A stretch of 64,000 nt of DNA from Aeromonas veronii bv. veronii (GTDB lineage Bacteria; Pseudomonadota; Gammaproteobacteria; Enterobacterales; Aeromonadaceae): assembly GCF_000820225.1 (NCBI RefSeq), contig NZ_CDDK01000041.1, forward strand, positions 26,162 through 90,161, read 5' to 3'. Of the stretch, positions 17,775-26,910 are shown one piece after another. The number at the start of each line of letters is the position of its first letter. Position 1 is the first letter of the stretch. Made by a program: the position numbers and the translations under genes. Below the pieces are notes generated by a model that had not been told where the DNA came from, ran no database searches, and was given only the letters and a program-made list of their open reading frames with translations.

Positions 17775-19079
17775 TCAGGCCGCTTCGGCAGCCATCTCGG
17801 TCGGACGCACCATCACGCCAACTACGCAGGCCAGCAGGGTTGGCATCAGCCAGGCGAGGCCCTTGTCGAACAGCGGCAGGAAGGCAAACGCATCCATCTT
17901 CATACCGGCAGCACCCAGACCATCCAGGCACCCGAACAGGAAGGCAACCATCAACACGCCACGGAACACCAGACGGGGACGGCCGAAATAACCCTTCAGG
18001 AAGGTGACCAGTACCAGCGCCACGGCAACGGGATAGATGGCAACCAGCACCGGAATGGAGAGGCTGATCAGCTGGCTCAGACCCACGTTGGCCACCACGG
18101 CACAGATAACGCCCAGCAACACCACCAGCTTCTTGTAAGCCATGCCGGTCAGATTGTGGAAGAAATCGGAACAAGCGGAGATCAGACCAACTGCAGTGGT
18201 GAAGCAAGCCAGAGTGATGATGGCCGCCAGAATGAACTGACCCGGCTGACCAAACAGGCTAAGTACGTAAGCGTTGACGATGGCGCCACCATTGCTGACA
18301 TCGGTCGCCACACCGGCTGCAGTGTTACCCAGCTGGAACAGGGAGACGTACACCACGCTCAGACCAACGGCAGAGATAAGGCCGGCAATGGCCAGATACT
18401 TGAACTGGCTCTTGTAATCGTTGATGCCTTTCTGGCGCAGCAGATCGACGATCAGAGCGCCAAACATCAGGGACGCCAGGGTGTCCATGGTGTTGTAGCC
18501 TTCCAGGATCCCTTTCACGAAGGGGCTGTTCTGATAGTCACCGGACGCATCAGGCATGGTGCCTTGCGGCGCAACAAATACCCCGATCGCCAGAGTCAGC
18601 AGCAGCAGCATCAGTACCGGAGTCAGGTATTTGCCGATGGCGTCCATCAGCTTGCCCTGGTTCATGGAGACCAGAATGGCCACACCAAAGAAGATCACGG
18701 TATAGGCAGCCAGACCCGCCTGCCCCATGTCACCGATGAACGGCTTGAGGCCCATTTCATAGGCAACCAGACCGGTACGGGGCGCAGCAAAGGCCGGGCC
18801 TATGATGATATAGATGGCAACGGCCAGCGCAGTCGCGACACCGGCAGGCAGCAGTTTGGTCATGCCAGCCCAACCGTTACCGGCTTTCGCCACGGCCAGA
18901 ATGGTCACCAGAGGCAGCCCCACGGCAGTGACCAGGAAGCCAAACATCGCCAGGGAGAGGTGCTCACCAGCCATGTAACCGGCCAACGGCGGGAAAATGA
19001 TGTTACCGGCGCCCAAGTAGAAGGCGAAGGTCATAAACCCTAATCCGAGTACATCGGACAATGTGAGTGATTTCGTCAA
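17775..19079 (-). CDS. brnQ: BrnQ branched-chain amino acid:cation symporter (copy 2)
   Basis: 434 residues with the same hallmarks as copy 1 ('GFMTFAFYLGAGNIIFPPLAG', 'AFAAPRTGLVAYEMG', 'MDTLASLMFGALIV') and nearly colinear throughout. The start is taken as TTG 19079, six bases after GAGG; TTG 19085 lies directly against that GAGG and is less likely. An unusual structured leader lies upstream (19158-19223). Confidence 0.9.
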   Translation of the reverse strand: MTKSLTLSDVLGLGFMTFAFYLGAGNIIFPPLAGYMAGEHLSLAMFGFLVTAVGLPLVTILAVAKAGNGWAGMTKLLPAGVATALAVAIYIIIGPAFAAPRTGLVAYEMGLKPFIGDMGQAGLAAYTVIFFGVAILVSMNQGKLMDAIGKYLTPVLMLLLLTLAIGVFVAPQGTMPDASGDYQNSPFVKGILEGYNTMDTLASLMFGALIVDLLRQKGINDYKSQFKYLAIAGLISAVGLSVVYVSLFQLGNTAAGVATDVSNGGAIVNAYVLSLFGQPGQFILAAIITLACFTTAVGLISACSDFFHNLTGMAYKKLVVLLGVICAVVANVGLSQLISLSIPVLVAIYPVAVALVLVTFLKGYFGRPRLVFRGVLMVAFLFGCLDGLGAAGMKMDAFAFLPLFDKGLAWLMPTLLACVVGVMVRPTEMAAEAA

Positions 19080-19146
19080 GTTCAACCTCGTCTGTCTTGT
19101 AAATTATTGCTTGTTATAGTTTTTATCGGTCGCTGACCGGGTGTGT

Positions 19147-19239
19147 TCAGGGGGTATAAAAAAAGAGCCCCGCATGTTTTTTCATCGCAACCAGTGGTTT
19201 TAGCTGGTCTGGAGCGGGCGCTCGATCTGGAACCAGCAT
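19147..19239 (-). CDS. Possible short leader ORF upstream of brnQ
   Basis: 30 codons, ATG 19239 to TGA 19147. The frame runs through both arms of the terminator-like structure at 19158-19223. It has four Leu and two Val codons, scattered rather than in a run, and no good ribosome binding site. It may be chance; the position within the brnQ leader is the only reason to list it. Confidence 0.2.
   Translation of the reverse strand: MLVPDRAPAPDQLKPLVAMKKHAGLFFYTP
19158..19223 (-). terminator. Long terminator/attenuator-like structure between trmN6 and brnQ
   Basis: On the minus strand GAGCGCCCGC (19223-19214) can pair with GCGGGGCTC (19173-19165) with one bulge, immediately followed by seven T (19164-19158). 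A smaller ACCAG/CTGGT hairpin sits inside the loop, and GAGCG/CGCTC at the 5' arm offers a competing hairpin. It may simply end trmN6 transcription or attenuate read-through into brnQ. Confidence 0.55.
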
Positions 19240-19270
19240 AATGGCGTGAAAAAATAGTTCAAGACGAAAT

Positions 19271-19981
19271 TTACATCTTCAAATAGAAGGGGTTGGTCAG
19301 TTGGATATATCTGTCGGAATAGGCCCCATTAGCAGAATGGATCACAATTTCACCCCTCTCACACCTGTTTAATCCTCTGCCAAGTAGCAATAAAACACGA
19401 TTTGCCTCTTTACCCTCTCTGGTGATAACAGCTGTATAACAAATGCCATGCAGATCATAATTCGCCGAAATGCATAAAATTTCATCGGCCATCGCCGTCG
19501 GCAGCACCAGCGCCACCTGCCCGTTCGGGCTCAGCAAACGATCGCAGGCCGCCAGTAATGCGTGGCTGTCGAGGGCGCCGGTATGGCGGGCCAACGCCCG
19601 CGCCGGATCGCTAAATGACTGGCCTGCCACGAAATAGGGAGGGTTGGAGACGACAAGATCATAAGGGTCGGCCTGATAATCCTGAATAGCGCTCTCTATG
19701 ACGGTCACCCGATCGGCCCAGGGAGAAGCAGCCGCATTCTCCCGCGCCTGACTGGCCGCATTAATATCCAGCTCGACCGCATCAAGACGGCAGTCAGATC
19801 TGCTGCGCTGGGCCAGCATCAGGGCGATCAGGCCGCTGCCGGTGCCGATATCGAGCACTCGACGCGCCTGTTCGACCGGCGCCCAGGCACCGAGCAAAAT
19901 GCCATCAGTGCCCACCTTCATGGCGCAGCGATCGTGATTGATATGGAACTGTTTGAAGGTAAATCCGCGACTACGCCCCAT
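19271..19981 (-). CDS. trmN6: tRNA1(Val) adenine37-N6 methyltransferase
   Basis: 236 residues. SAM-binding motif 'VLDIGTGSGLIALMLAQR' (about 43-60) and the N6-adenine methylase signature NPPY (113-116). Length and the N-terminal 'FTFKQFHINHDRCAMKVGTDG' match YfiC/TrmN6. It is divergent from srmB, the same arrangement as yfiC/srmB in E. coli. Confidence 0.93.
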   Translation of the reverse strand: MGRSRGFTFKQFHINHDRCAMKVGTDGILLGAWAPVEQARRVLDIGTGSGLIALMLAQRSRSDCRLDAVELDINAASQARENAAASPWADRVTVIESAIQDYQADPYDLVVSNPPYFVAGQSFSDPARALARHTGALDSHALLAACDRLLSPNGQVALVLPTAMADEILCISANYDLHGICYTAVITREGKEANRVLLLLGRGLNRCERGEIVIHSANGAYSDRYIQLTNPFYLKM

Positions 19982-20100
19982 CTGGCCCCCGTCATCTGCA
20001 AAAATGGTGGGCGATTATAGCGGCTAAGACACACTCACCAATAGGAGCCGACGAGATAATCGCCTATAATCTGCCGTTTCCTTAATGACCGAGTATTGCC

Positions 20101-21324
20101 ATGAGCCAGTCCTTTGATGATTTCGACCTGCACCCCGCCCTCAACCGGGCCTTGGCCGAGATGGGATTCACCCGCCCCACCACCATCCAGCAGATGGTGC
20201 TGGAGCCAGCCCTGGACGGCCGCGATATTCTGGCATCCGCTCCGACCGGTACCGGCAAGACCGCCTCTTTCCTGCTGCCGGCACTCCAGCACCTGCTGGA
20301 CTTCCCGCGCCGCAAGCCGGGCCCCTGCCGCATGCTGATCCTGACCCCGACCCGCGAGCTGGCGCTGCAGGTGACCGCCCATGCCAAGGCGCTGGCGGCT
20401 CACACCAACCTCAGCATCGAGACCATCATCGGCGGCGTCAGCCATGAAGAGCAGCTGCCTGCCCTGACCAAGACCACCGACATCGTGGTCGCCACCCCGG
20501 GCCGTCTGCTCGAGTACATCGAGAAAGAGGAGTTCGAGAGCCACGACATCGAGGTGCTGGTGCTGGACGAAGCGGACCGCATGCTGGACATGGGCTTTAT
20601 CAAGGATGTGAACCGCATCGTGGCAGAGGCGCGCTACCGCAAGCACACCATGCTCTTCTCCGCCACTCTGGAAGGGGCCGGCCTTGAGAAGTTCGCCAAC
20701 GAGATCCTCAAGGATCCGGTGGAGCTGCACGCCGAGCCGCCCCGCAGCGAGCGTCGCCCCATCACCCAGTGGATCCATCTGGCTGATGACGCCGCCCACA
20801 AGCTGGCGCTGCTGACCCATATCCTGAAAGATCCGGAAACCCAGAAAGCGATCATCTTCGTCAAGACTCGCGAGCGTCTGGCGGAGCTCTCCGGCCAGCT
20901 GCAGGCTGCAGGTATCTCTTGCGCCTGGATCCGTGGCGAGATGGAGCAGAGCAAGCGTATCGAATCGATCCGCAAGTTCCACGAAGGGGAAGTACCCTTC
21001 CTGATCGCCACCGACGTCGCCGCCCGCGGCATCGACCTGCCGAACGTCAGCCATGTCATCAACTACGACATGCCCTACGGCGCCGATGTCTACGTCCACC
21101 GGATCGGCCGTACCGGCCGCGCTGGCAATCGTGGCTGCGCCATCAGCCTGGTGGAAGCCCACGACATGGCGATGGTCGCCAAGATCGAGCGCTACACCGA
21201 GGAGCGCCTCAAGCGCCGGGTGATCGACGAGCTGCGCCCGAAACACAAGGAAGCACGGGTACCGGTGAAGAAGAAAAAGCCGGTCGACAAGAAGAAGTCC
21301 GCCAAGAAGAAAAAGAAGAAGTGA
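20101..21324 (+). CDS. srmB: DEAD-box ATP-dependent RNA helicase SrmB
   Basis: 407 residues. All DEAD-box motifs are present: Q motif region 'GFTRPTTIQQMV', motif I 'APTGTGKT', 'PTRELALQV', DEAD in 'VLDEADRMLDMGF', SAT, and 'HRIGRTGRAG' near the end. The last 30 residues are almost all Lys. Sequence and the neighbour trmN6 match SrmB, which helps assemble the 50S ribosomal subunit. It is shorter than the E. coli protein, mainly because of a shorter basic tail. Confidence 0.94.
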   Translation: MSQSFDDFDLHPALNRALAEMGFTRPTTIQQMVLEPALDGRDILASAPTGTGKTASFLLPALQHLLDFPRRKPGPCRMLILTPTRELALQVTAHAKALAAHTNLSIETIIGGVSHEEQLPALTKTTDIVVATPGRLLEYIEKEEFESHDIEVLVLDEADRMLDMGFIKDVNRIVAEARYRKHTMLFSATLEGAGLEKFANEILKDPVELHAEPPRSERRPITQWIHLADDAAHKLALLTHILKDPETQKAIIFVKTRERLAELSGQLQAAGISCAWIRGEMEQSKRIESIRKFHEGEVPFLIATDVAARGIDLPNVSHVINYDMPYGADVYVHRIGRTGRAGNRGCAISLVEAHDMAMVAKIERYTEERLKRRVIDELRPKHKEARVPVKKKKPVDKKKSAKKKKKK

Positions 21325-21340
21325 TCGCCTGGCGATAAAG

Positions 21341-21370
21341 AGAAGGGCCATCCCGCGGGATGGCCCTTCT
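21341..21370. terminator. Perfect 30-base palindrome after srmB, probable terminator
   Basis: agaagggccatcccg and its complement form an uninterrupted palindrome between the convergent srmB and elaA genes. The T-tracts are short on both strands, so efficiency may be modest. Confidence 0.65.
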
Positions 21371-21396
21371 GCATTCTGAATCACTCTGACGAGTGG

Positions 21397-21852
21397 TTAT
21401 GCCACCACTCTGCGCATCCCCATATGGGGGATATCGTCTTCGAGATAGCCCTCCCCTTCCGCCACAAAACCGTGCTGGCCATAGAAGCCCTGCAGATGAG
21501 CCTGCGCCCCCAGCCAGATGCTGTGAGTCGGCCAGCGCGCCTCGCACGCCTTGACTGCCTCGCCTATTAGCTGGTGACCGAGACCACCGCCACGCGCCTT
21601 GGGTGATGTCACCACCCGGCCGATGGCGGCACCGCTCTCATCACCGATGCCGGGCGCCATGATCCGCGCATAGGCGGCCAGCAGCTCGCCCTGATAACCG
21701 AGCAGGTGCCAGACCCCGTCGCGGCGATCGAGCCCGTCCAGATCCTGAAAGGGGCAGGTCTGCTCCACCACGAACACCTCGGCCCGCAGCGCCAGCAACT
21801 CATACAACTCGTCTGTGGTCAGTTCAGACCAGGGTTTCAGGATCCAGTTCAT
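21397..21852 (-). CDS. elaA: GNAT N-acetyltransferase, ElaA family
   Basis: 151 residues. GNAT fold with the ElaA pattern: 'LYELLALRAEVFVVEQTCPFQDLDG' at the N-terminus and the acetyl-CoA loop 'SPKARGGGLGHQLI', then 'AQAHLQGFYGQHGF'. Its substrate is unknown. AAGGAG nine bases before ATG 21852 fixes the start. It is the last gene of the rnr-rlmB-regulator cluster. Confidence 0.9.
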   Translation of the reverse strand: MNWILKPWSELTTDELYELLALRAEVFVVEQTCPFQDLDGLDRRDGVWHLLGYQGELLAAYARIMAPGIGDESGAAIGRVVTSPKARGGGLGHQLIGEAVKACEARWPTHSIWLGAQAHLQGFYGQHGFVAEGEGYLEDDIPHMGMRRVVA

Positions 21853-21908
21853 CGGCAACTCCTTATCAGTTCGGCCTGCCAGCATAATCGTGGCGCCAGC
21901 GCCCTGCA

Positions 21909-22481
21909 TTAACCTTTGTTAAGTTCTTTCAGCCGTTTGCGAATGCGGCTCAGACTAATGGGAGTGATACCGAGATAGGCGGCAATCTGGTGGTCTGGCA
22001 CTCTGGCATCGAGAGCAGGAAAACTGTCGAGAAAGTGCTGATAGCGTGCCTGCGGGCTGCCGGTCAGCAGCAACTGCTCCTTCTCCTCTTTGATGCGCAG
22101 CTGCACCTCCAGCAGGTGCTGGTACCAGCGCGGCCAGCCGGGCAGCTGGCGCAGGTCGGCCAGACTGAACAGCTGCAGACGACAGGGCTCCAGCGCCTCC
22201 ACGCTGTAGCGGGCCGGCTCGCCACTGAGCAGGTGGTGAAAGTCGAGAAACTCGTCCCCCTCCCAATAGAACTCCTTGATGTACTCGCGGCCATCCTCCA
22301 GCACCAGCTTGGCCCGCAGCAGCCCCTGCTCCACCCTGACCAGCAGATCCGGGCTGTCACCGGCGTGCCAGAGGCAGCTTTTCGGGCTGAGGGTCAGCGG
22401 GCGGGCAAAAGAGAGGAGGCGCGCGGCCTCCTCTCTATCTGCGACCTGCGCCCAATCGAAGGGGGGTCTGTCAGTCAGCAT
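21909..22481 (-). CDS. Crp/Fnr-type transcriptional regulator
   Basis: 190 residues. An N-terminal cyclic-nucleotide-binding-like beta barrel ('CLWHAGDSPDLLVRVEQGLLRAKL', 'GREYIKEFYWEGDEF') is followed by a C-terminal HTH ('RVPDHQIAAYLGITPISLSRIRKRL'). It lacks the N-terminal Cys cluster of FNR. The ligand and targets are unknown. It begins two bases after the rlmB stop. Confidence 0.85.
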   Translation of the reverse strand: MLTDRPPFDWAQVADREEAARLLSFARPLTLSPKSCLWHAGDSPDLLVRVEQGLLRAKLVLEDGREYIKEFYWEGDEFLDFHHLLSGEPARYSVEALEPCRLQLFSLADLRQLPGWPRWYQHLLEVQLRIKEEKEQLLLTGSPQARYQHFLDSFPALDARVPDHQIAAYLGITPISLSRIRKRLKELNKG

Positions 22482-22483
22482 GA

Positions 22484-23233
22484 TTAACCGCGACGCTGAC
22501 GCACGGCTTCAAACAGGCAAACGCCGGTTGCCACCGAGACGTTGAGGCTGGATACCGCCCCTGCCATCGGGATGCTCACCAGCTCGTCGCAATGTTCGCG
22601 GGTCAGGCGACGCATACCTTTACCTTCGGCACCCATCACCAGCGCCATCGGGCCGGTCAGTTTGGCCTGATAGAGGTCGTGATCGGCCTCGCCAGCGGTG
22701 CCGACAATCCAGACGCCGCGCTCCTGCAGCTCGCGCAGGGTGCGGGCCAGGTTGGTGACCTGAATGAGCGGCACCACTTCAGCGGCGCCACAGGCAACCT
22801 TGCGCACGATCGGGGTGAGACCCGTGGCCTTGTCCCGCGGCACGATGACCGCATGAGCCCCGGCAGCATCGGCGCTGCGCAGGCAGGCGCCGAGGTTGTG
22901 CGGGTCGGTCACGCCATCCAGCACCAGCAGGAAGGGCTGGCTCTGTTGTGCCGCCAGCTCGTCCAGCAGGCTGGCCAGGTCGTGCTCGGCGAGCTTCGGC
23001 GCCTCTTTCACCCGGGCCATGATGCCCTGGTGATTGTTGCCTTCCGCTTTGTCATCAAGGGTCTTGCGGTTCACGCTCTGCACCTTGAGGCCGAGGGATT
23101 CCAGCTCGGTCAGCAGGGGTTGCAGCCGGTCGTCATCCCGCCCTTTCAGCGCCCATACCTCGATGAAACGCTCCGGGGTGCGCTCCAGCAGCGCGGTGAC
23201 AGCGTGAATGCCGTAGATCAGTTCAGTACTCAT
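22484..23233 (-). CDS. rlmB: 23S rRNA (guanosine2251-2'-O)-methyltransferase
   Basis: 249 residues. SpoU/TrmH class SPOUT enzyme: '[17 protein letters not shown]' N-terminal substrate domain, then motif 1 '[21 protein letters not shown]', motif 2 '[14 protein letters not shown]' and motif 3 '[17 protein letters not shown]'. It methylates G2251 in the peptidyl-transferase P loop. Its ATG overlaps the rnr stop by four bases, the usual rnr-rlmB arrangement. Confidence 0.96.
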   Translation of the reverse strand: MSTELIYGIHAVTALLERTPERFIEVWALKGRDDDRLQPLLTELESLGLKVQSVNRKTLDDKAEGNNHQGIMARVKEAPKLAEHDLASLLDELAAQQSQPFLLVLDGVTDPHNLGACLRSADAAGAHAVIVPRDKATGLTPIVRKVACGAAEVVPLIQVTNLARTLRELQERGVWIVGTAGEADHDLYQAKLTGPMALVMGAEGKGMRRLTREHCDELVSIPMAGAVSSLNVSVATGVCLFEAVRQRRG

Positions 23234-25623
23234 TTAGTGCTCTTGGCCTTATCGCGAGCCTTTTTGCTCGGTCGTCTGTTGCTCGGTTTGGCGCGGCCAC
23301 CCTTGTCGGATTTGCCGTGATCCTTGCCCTCTTTACGTTTTTCGTGGCGCTGGGCGCTCTTGGCCTTCTCTTTCTTGATCTCGGCCTGCTTGCGCGCCAT
23401 CTCTTTGGCGTTCTTGCCGGTGGCCTTGAGCGGCTCTTCCACCATCACGAAGTCGATCTTGCGATCGTCCAGGTTCACGCCCATCACCTTGACCCGCACC
23501 TTGTCACCCAGACGGTAGCGACGGCGGAAGTTCTCGCCAATCAGCTGCATGTGCAGGGGATCAAACTGGTAGTAGTCGTTGGTGAGGGTGCTGACGTGCA
23601 CCAGACCGTCGATGTGGATCTCCGCCAAACGGACAAAGAAGCCAAAGCCGGTGACGCTGGCGATAACGCCGTCGAACTCGTCACCCACGTGATCCAGCAT
23701 GTACTCGCACTTGAGCCAGTCGGCCACATCGCGGGTCGCATCGTCGGCACGGCGCTCGGTCATGGAGCAGTGCTCGCCCATAGGGTCCACTTCTTCCAGC
23801 TGGTAGTGATAACCACCGCTCGGGGTCCACTTGTGGCGCAGGTTGCCCTGTTGCTCCTTGGCGGTCTGGTACTTGATCGCTCGGTGCAGGATGAGGTCGG
23901 GGTAGCGACGGATTGGCGAAGTAAAGTGCGCATAGGACTTCAACGCCAGACCGAAGTGACCGATATTGTCTGCCTGATAGATGGCCTGACGCATGGAGCG
24001 CAGCAGCATGGTGGAGAGCAGCTCCGCATCCGGGCGACCTTCAAACTTGGCAGCCAGCTCTGCGAAATCTTTCGGCTCGGGCTCGAGACCGCCCTTGAGC
24101 TCCAGACCCAGTTCGGCCAGGAAGTCGCGGAAACCGGTCAGACGCTCTTCGCCCGGACGGTCGTGCACCCGGAACAGGGCAAAGGCTTCGTTCTTCTCGA
24201 TATAACGAGCCGCGGCAACGTTCGCCTGGATCATGCACTCTTCGATGATCTTGTGGGCATCGTTGCGCACCAGCGGCACGATGCGGTCGATCTTGCGCTG
24301 GGCGTTGAAGATGAAGCGGGTCTCCTCGCTCTCGAACTCCACCGCACCGCGCTGGTGACGGGCATGCTTGAGCGCCTTGTAGAGGTTGTTGAGCTCCTCG
24401 ATATGGCCCACCAGCGGATCATACTGCTGGCGCAGCTTGGGATCGCCGTCGAGGATCGCCGCCACCTTGGTGTAGGTCAGACGGGCGTGAGAGTTCATTA
24501 CCGCTTCGTAGAACTTGTAGCCGGACATGCGACCAGCGGCGGAGATGGTCATCTCGCACACCATGCAGAGACGGTCAACTTGCGGGTTCAGGGAACACAA
24601 GCCGTTGGAGAGCACCTCCGGCAGCATGGGCACCACGAACTCGGGGAAGTAGACGGAGTTGCCGCGCTGATAGGCTTCGGCATCCAGCGCCGTGCCGGGC
24701 TTCACGTAAGCGGAGACGTCAGCAATGGCCACCCACAGGCGCCAGCCGCCACCACGCTTGGCTTCACAGAAGACGGCGTCATCGAAGTCACGGGCATCTT
24801 CCCCGTCGATGGTCACCAGTGGCAGAGCGCGCAGATCGATGCGGCCCTCTTTGGCTTTCTCCGGCACCTGCTCGCCGAGACCGGCAACCTCTTTGGTCAC
24901 CTCTTCCGGCCAGGTGTGCGGAATGCCGTGGGTACGCAGGGCAATTTCGATCTCCATGCCCGGCGCCATGTTCTCACCCAACACTTCCAGTACGGTACCG
25001 ACGGCATTGATGCGGGAGGTGGCGCGCTGGTTAATCCGCACAACCACGACCTGGCTCTGGCGAGCCCCTTTGTTTTCCCCTTCCGGGATGATGATGTCCT
25101 GGCCGATACGGCTGTCATCCGGCACCACGAAACCAACGCCATTCTCGACGAAGTAACGGCCGACAATGTCTGCCTCACGGGACTTGAGCAGGCGCACCAG
25201 ACGCGCTTCCTGACGACCCTTGCGGTCAATCTCGGTCGGCTGTACCAGCACGTAATCGCCATGCATCAGGCGTTGCATCTCTCGGTTGTTCAGATACAGA
25301 TCCGGACCACCACCTTCCGGACGCAGAAAACCGAAGCCATCCTTGTGGCCGATTACATAACCTTTGACCAGATTCAGGCGATCCGGCAGGGCATAACATT
25401 GGTTGCGAGTGAATACCAGTTGTCCATCACGCTCCATGGCGCGCAGACGACGACGCAAGGCTTCCAACGGCTCTTCATCTTTCAGCTTGAGGACCTTGGC
25501 CAACTCTTCACGGGACATGGGCTTTTCATGGCCCTTGATGAGTTCCAGGATCAACTCGCGACTGGCGATGGGGTTATCGTATTTTTCGGCCTCGCGTTCG
25601 AGGAAAGGATCTTTTTGAGACAT
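23230..25623 (-). CDS. rnr: Ribonuclease R
   Basis: 797 residues. Order: RNase R winged helix (about 20-85), cold-shock domains (about 85-240), RNB catalytic domain with the metal-binding Asp cluster '[13 protein letters not shown]' (about 272-284), S1 domain (about 645-725), then a Lys-rich tail. It is a processive 3'-5' exoribonuclease that degrades structured RNA. First gene of an operon with rlmB, the Crp/Fnr-like regulator and elaA. Confidence 0.97.
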   Translation of the reverse strand: MSQKDPFLEREAEKYDNPIASRELILELIKGHEKPMSREELAKVLKLKDEEPLEALRRRLRAMERDGQLVFTRNQCYALPDRLNLVKGYVIGHKDGFGFLRPEGGGPDLYLNNREMQRLMHGDYVLVQPTEIDRKGRQEARLVRLLKSREADIVGRYFVENGVGFVVPDDSRIGQDIIIPEGENKGARQSQVVVVRINQRATSRINAVGTVLEVLGENMAPGMEIEIALRTHGIPHTWPEEVTKEVAGLGEQVPEKAKEGRIDLRALPLVTIDGEDARDFDDAVFCEAKRGGGWRLWVAIADVSAYVKPGTALDAEAYQRGNSVYFPEFVVPMLPEVLSNGLCSLNPQVDRLCMVCEMTISAAGRMSGYKFYEAVMNSHARLTYTKVAAILDGDPKLRQQYDPLVGHIEELNNLYKALKHARHQRGAVEFESEETRFIFNAQRKIDRIVPLVRNDAHKIIEECMIQANVAAARYIEKNEAFALFRVHDRPGEERLTGFRDFLAELGLELKGGLEPEPKDFAELAAKFEGRPDAELLSTMLLRSMRQAIYQADNIGHFGLALKSYAHFTSPIRRYPDLILHRAIKYQTAKEQQGNLRHKWTPSGGYHYQLEEVDPMGEHCSMTERRADDATRDVADWLKCEYMLDHVGDEFDGVIASVTGFGFFVRLAEIHIDGLVHVSTLTNDYYQFDPLHMQLIGENFRRRYRLGDKVRVKVMGVNLDDRKIDFVMVEEPLKATGKNAKEMARKQAEIKKEKAKSAQRHEKRKEGKDHGKSDKGGRAKPSNRRPSKKARDKAKSTK

Positions 25624-25655
25624 AAGCAGGCCTTAGGGTAGGTGGTAACGGTGCC

Positions 25656-25661
25656 ATTATA
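25656..25661 (-). promoter_or_regulatory. -10 box of a probable rnr promoter
   Basis: Perfect TATAAT on the minus strand 33 bases upstream of the rnr ATG. The -35 position (ATGCCA at the 17-base spacing) is poor, so the promoter is only partly supported. Confidence 0.45.
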
Positions 25662-25757
25662 TCGGAGGGGGGGGCGAATGGCATCCATCGGCTGCCTTTT
25701 GGCCAATCTCTCTGTCATACTATCTTCAGTTCGCTGGCATGATGAGACACAGAACTC

Positions 25758-26780
25758 ATGAGTAAGGACACATTTGCCCAATCCGCCGCCTATCTCAAAC
25801 AGGCGGTCCCTTTGATGATCAAGTACCAGATCCCCACGACGCCGGACAATTACCACCTGTGGTACAACTATGTCTCGGCCAGCATGCCCGAGCTCAACCA
25901 GGCGATTGATCAGGCAGTCAAAATGCAGGGAACCTGCTCGCTCACGACCTGCGAGCGCCTCTATCACCAGTATCTGGCCGCTCAGGACGAGAAGCAGATG
26001 GAGGCGATGAAACTGAGCCTCGCCGCCATGGCCAACGAGCTAGGCCACTCCATGCAGGACGCCATCTCCGATACCGGCATGTTTCAGGAGATGCTCGACA
26101 AGAGTTTCGACAAGTTGAGCAAGATCGACGATGAGGGCCTCAGTCTGGAGGACACCATGGGGATCCTGCGGGAGCTGGTGCGCGAATCGCGGGACGTGCG
26201 CATGTCCACCATGCACTTTCGCAACCAGCTCAGCAATGCGGAGAAAGAGATCAAGGAGCTGCGGGCAGCCCTAAACGAGACACGCAAGCTGGCCAACGAA
26301 GATGCCCTCACCAGCCTGCTCAACCGCCGCGCCTTCGATCTGGAGCTGGAGGGGCTGATCCGCAGCCAGCAATCCTTCTCGCTGATCCTGACTGATATCG
26401 ATCGTTTCAAGAGTTTCAACGACGAGTATGGCCACCTGCTCGGCGACCAGGTCCTGCGCGCCTTCAGCAAACGGCTGCGCGATGCCAGCAAAGAGGGGGT
26501 CACCGCCTACCGGATTGGCGGAGAAGAGTTTGCCCTGCTGTTACCCCATCGCTCGCTGGCGCTGGCCAGACAGATGGCAGAGAGCATGCGCCGGGCTATC
26601 GAGCGGATGTCGATTCTGGATCGCAAATCGGGCCGGCGCATCGACCACATCACAGCCTCGTTTGGCGTGGGCGAGTTCAACGGTCAGGAGAGCGCTGACA
26701 GCCTGGTCGAACGTACCGACAAGCTGCTCTACAAGGCCAAGGAGCTGGGGCGCAACCGGGTGATGCCACTCCCTTCCTGA
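25758..26780 (+). CDS. GGDEF-domain diguanylate cyclase
   Basis: 340 residues. The N-terminal 170 residues are helical, without membrane segments, and include a coiled coil ('HFRNQLSNAEKEIKELRAALNETRKLAN') leading into the GGDEF domain. The active site is GGEEF ('YRIGGEEFALLLP'), which is compatible with activity. The RxxD inhibitory site is absent (Lys and Val at those positions), so product feedback through it is not expected. It makes cyclic di-GMP from GTP. Single gene with a terminator. Confidence 0.9.
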   Translation: MSKDTFAQSAAYLKQAVPLMIKYQIPTTPDNYHLWYNYVSASMPELNQAIDQAVKMQGTCSLTTCERLYHQYLAAQDEKQMEAMKLSLAAMANELGHSMQDAISDTGMFQEMLDKSFDKLSKIDDEGLSLEDTMGILRELVRESRDVRMSTMHFRNQLSNAEKEIKELRAALNETRKLANEDALTSLLNRRAFDLELEGLIRSQQSFSLILTDIDRFKSFNDEYGHLLGDQVLRAFSKRLRDASKEGVTAYRIGGEEFALLLPHRSLALARQMAESMRRAIERMSILDRKSGRRIDHITASFGVGEFNGQESADSLVERTDKLLYKAKELGRNRVMPLPS

Positions 26781-26811
26781 TTTGTCCCCTGCCCGACCGC
26801 AATGCCAATGT

Positions 26812-26845
26812 AAAAAGCCAGTCAGATCAACTGACTGGCTTTTTG
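26812..26845. terminator. Bidirectional intrinsic terminator between the diguanylate cyclase and ompA-family genes
   Basis: Stem aaaaagccagtcag/ctgactggcttttt with a short ATCAA loop. Confidence 0.92.
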
Positions 26846-26910
26846 GTCTCTCTTGCTCCGACAGGGGCTGTTCATTGCAGCCCCATTGGAGACCTTCTCA
26901 GTGTAAAGGA

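Noticed and set aside
20035..21384. A long minus-strand open frame opposite srmB
   Set aside because: Low-complexity composition and full overlap with a certain helicase gene.
23317..25641. A 774-codon open frame antisense to rnr
   Set aside because: Same shadow effect; the RNase R frame is complete and conserved, and the antisense protein has no recognisable domain.
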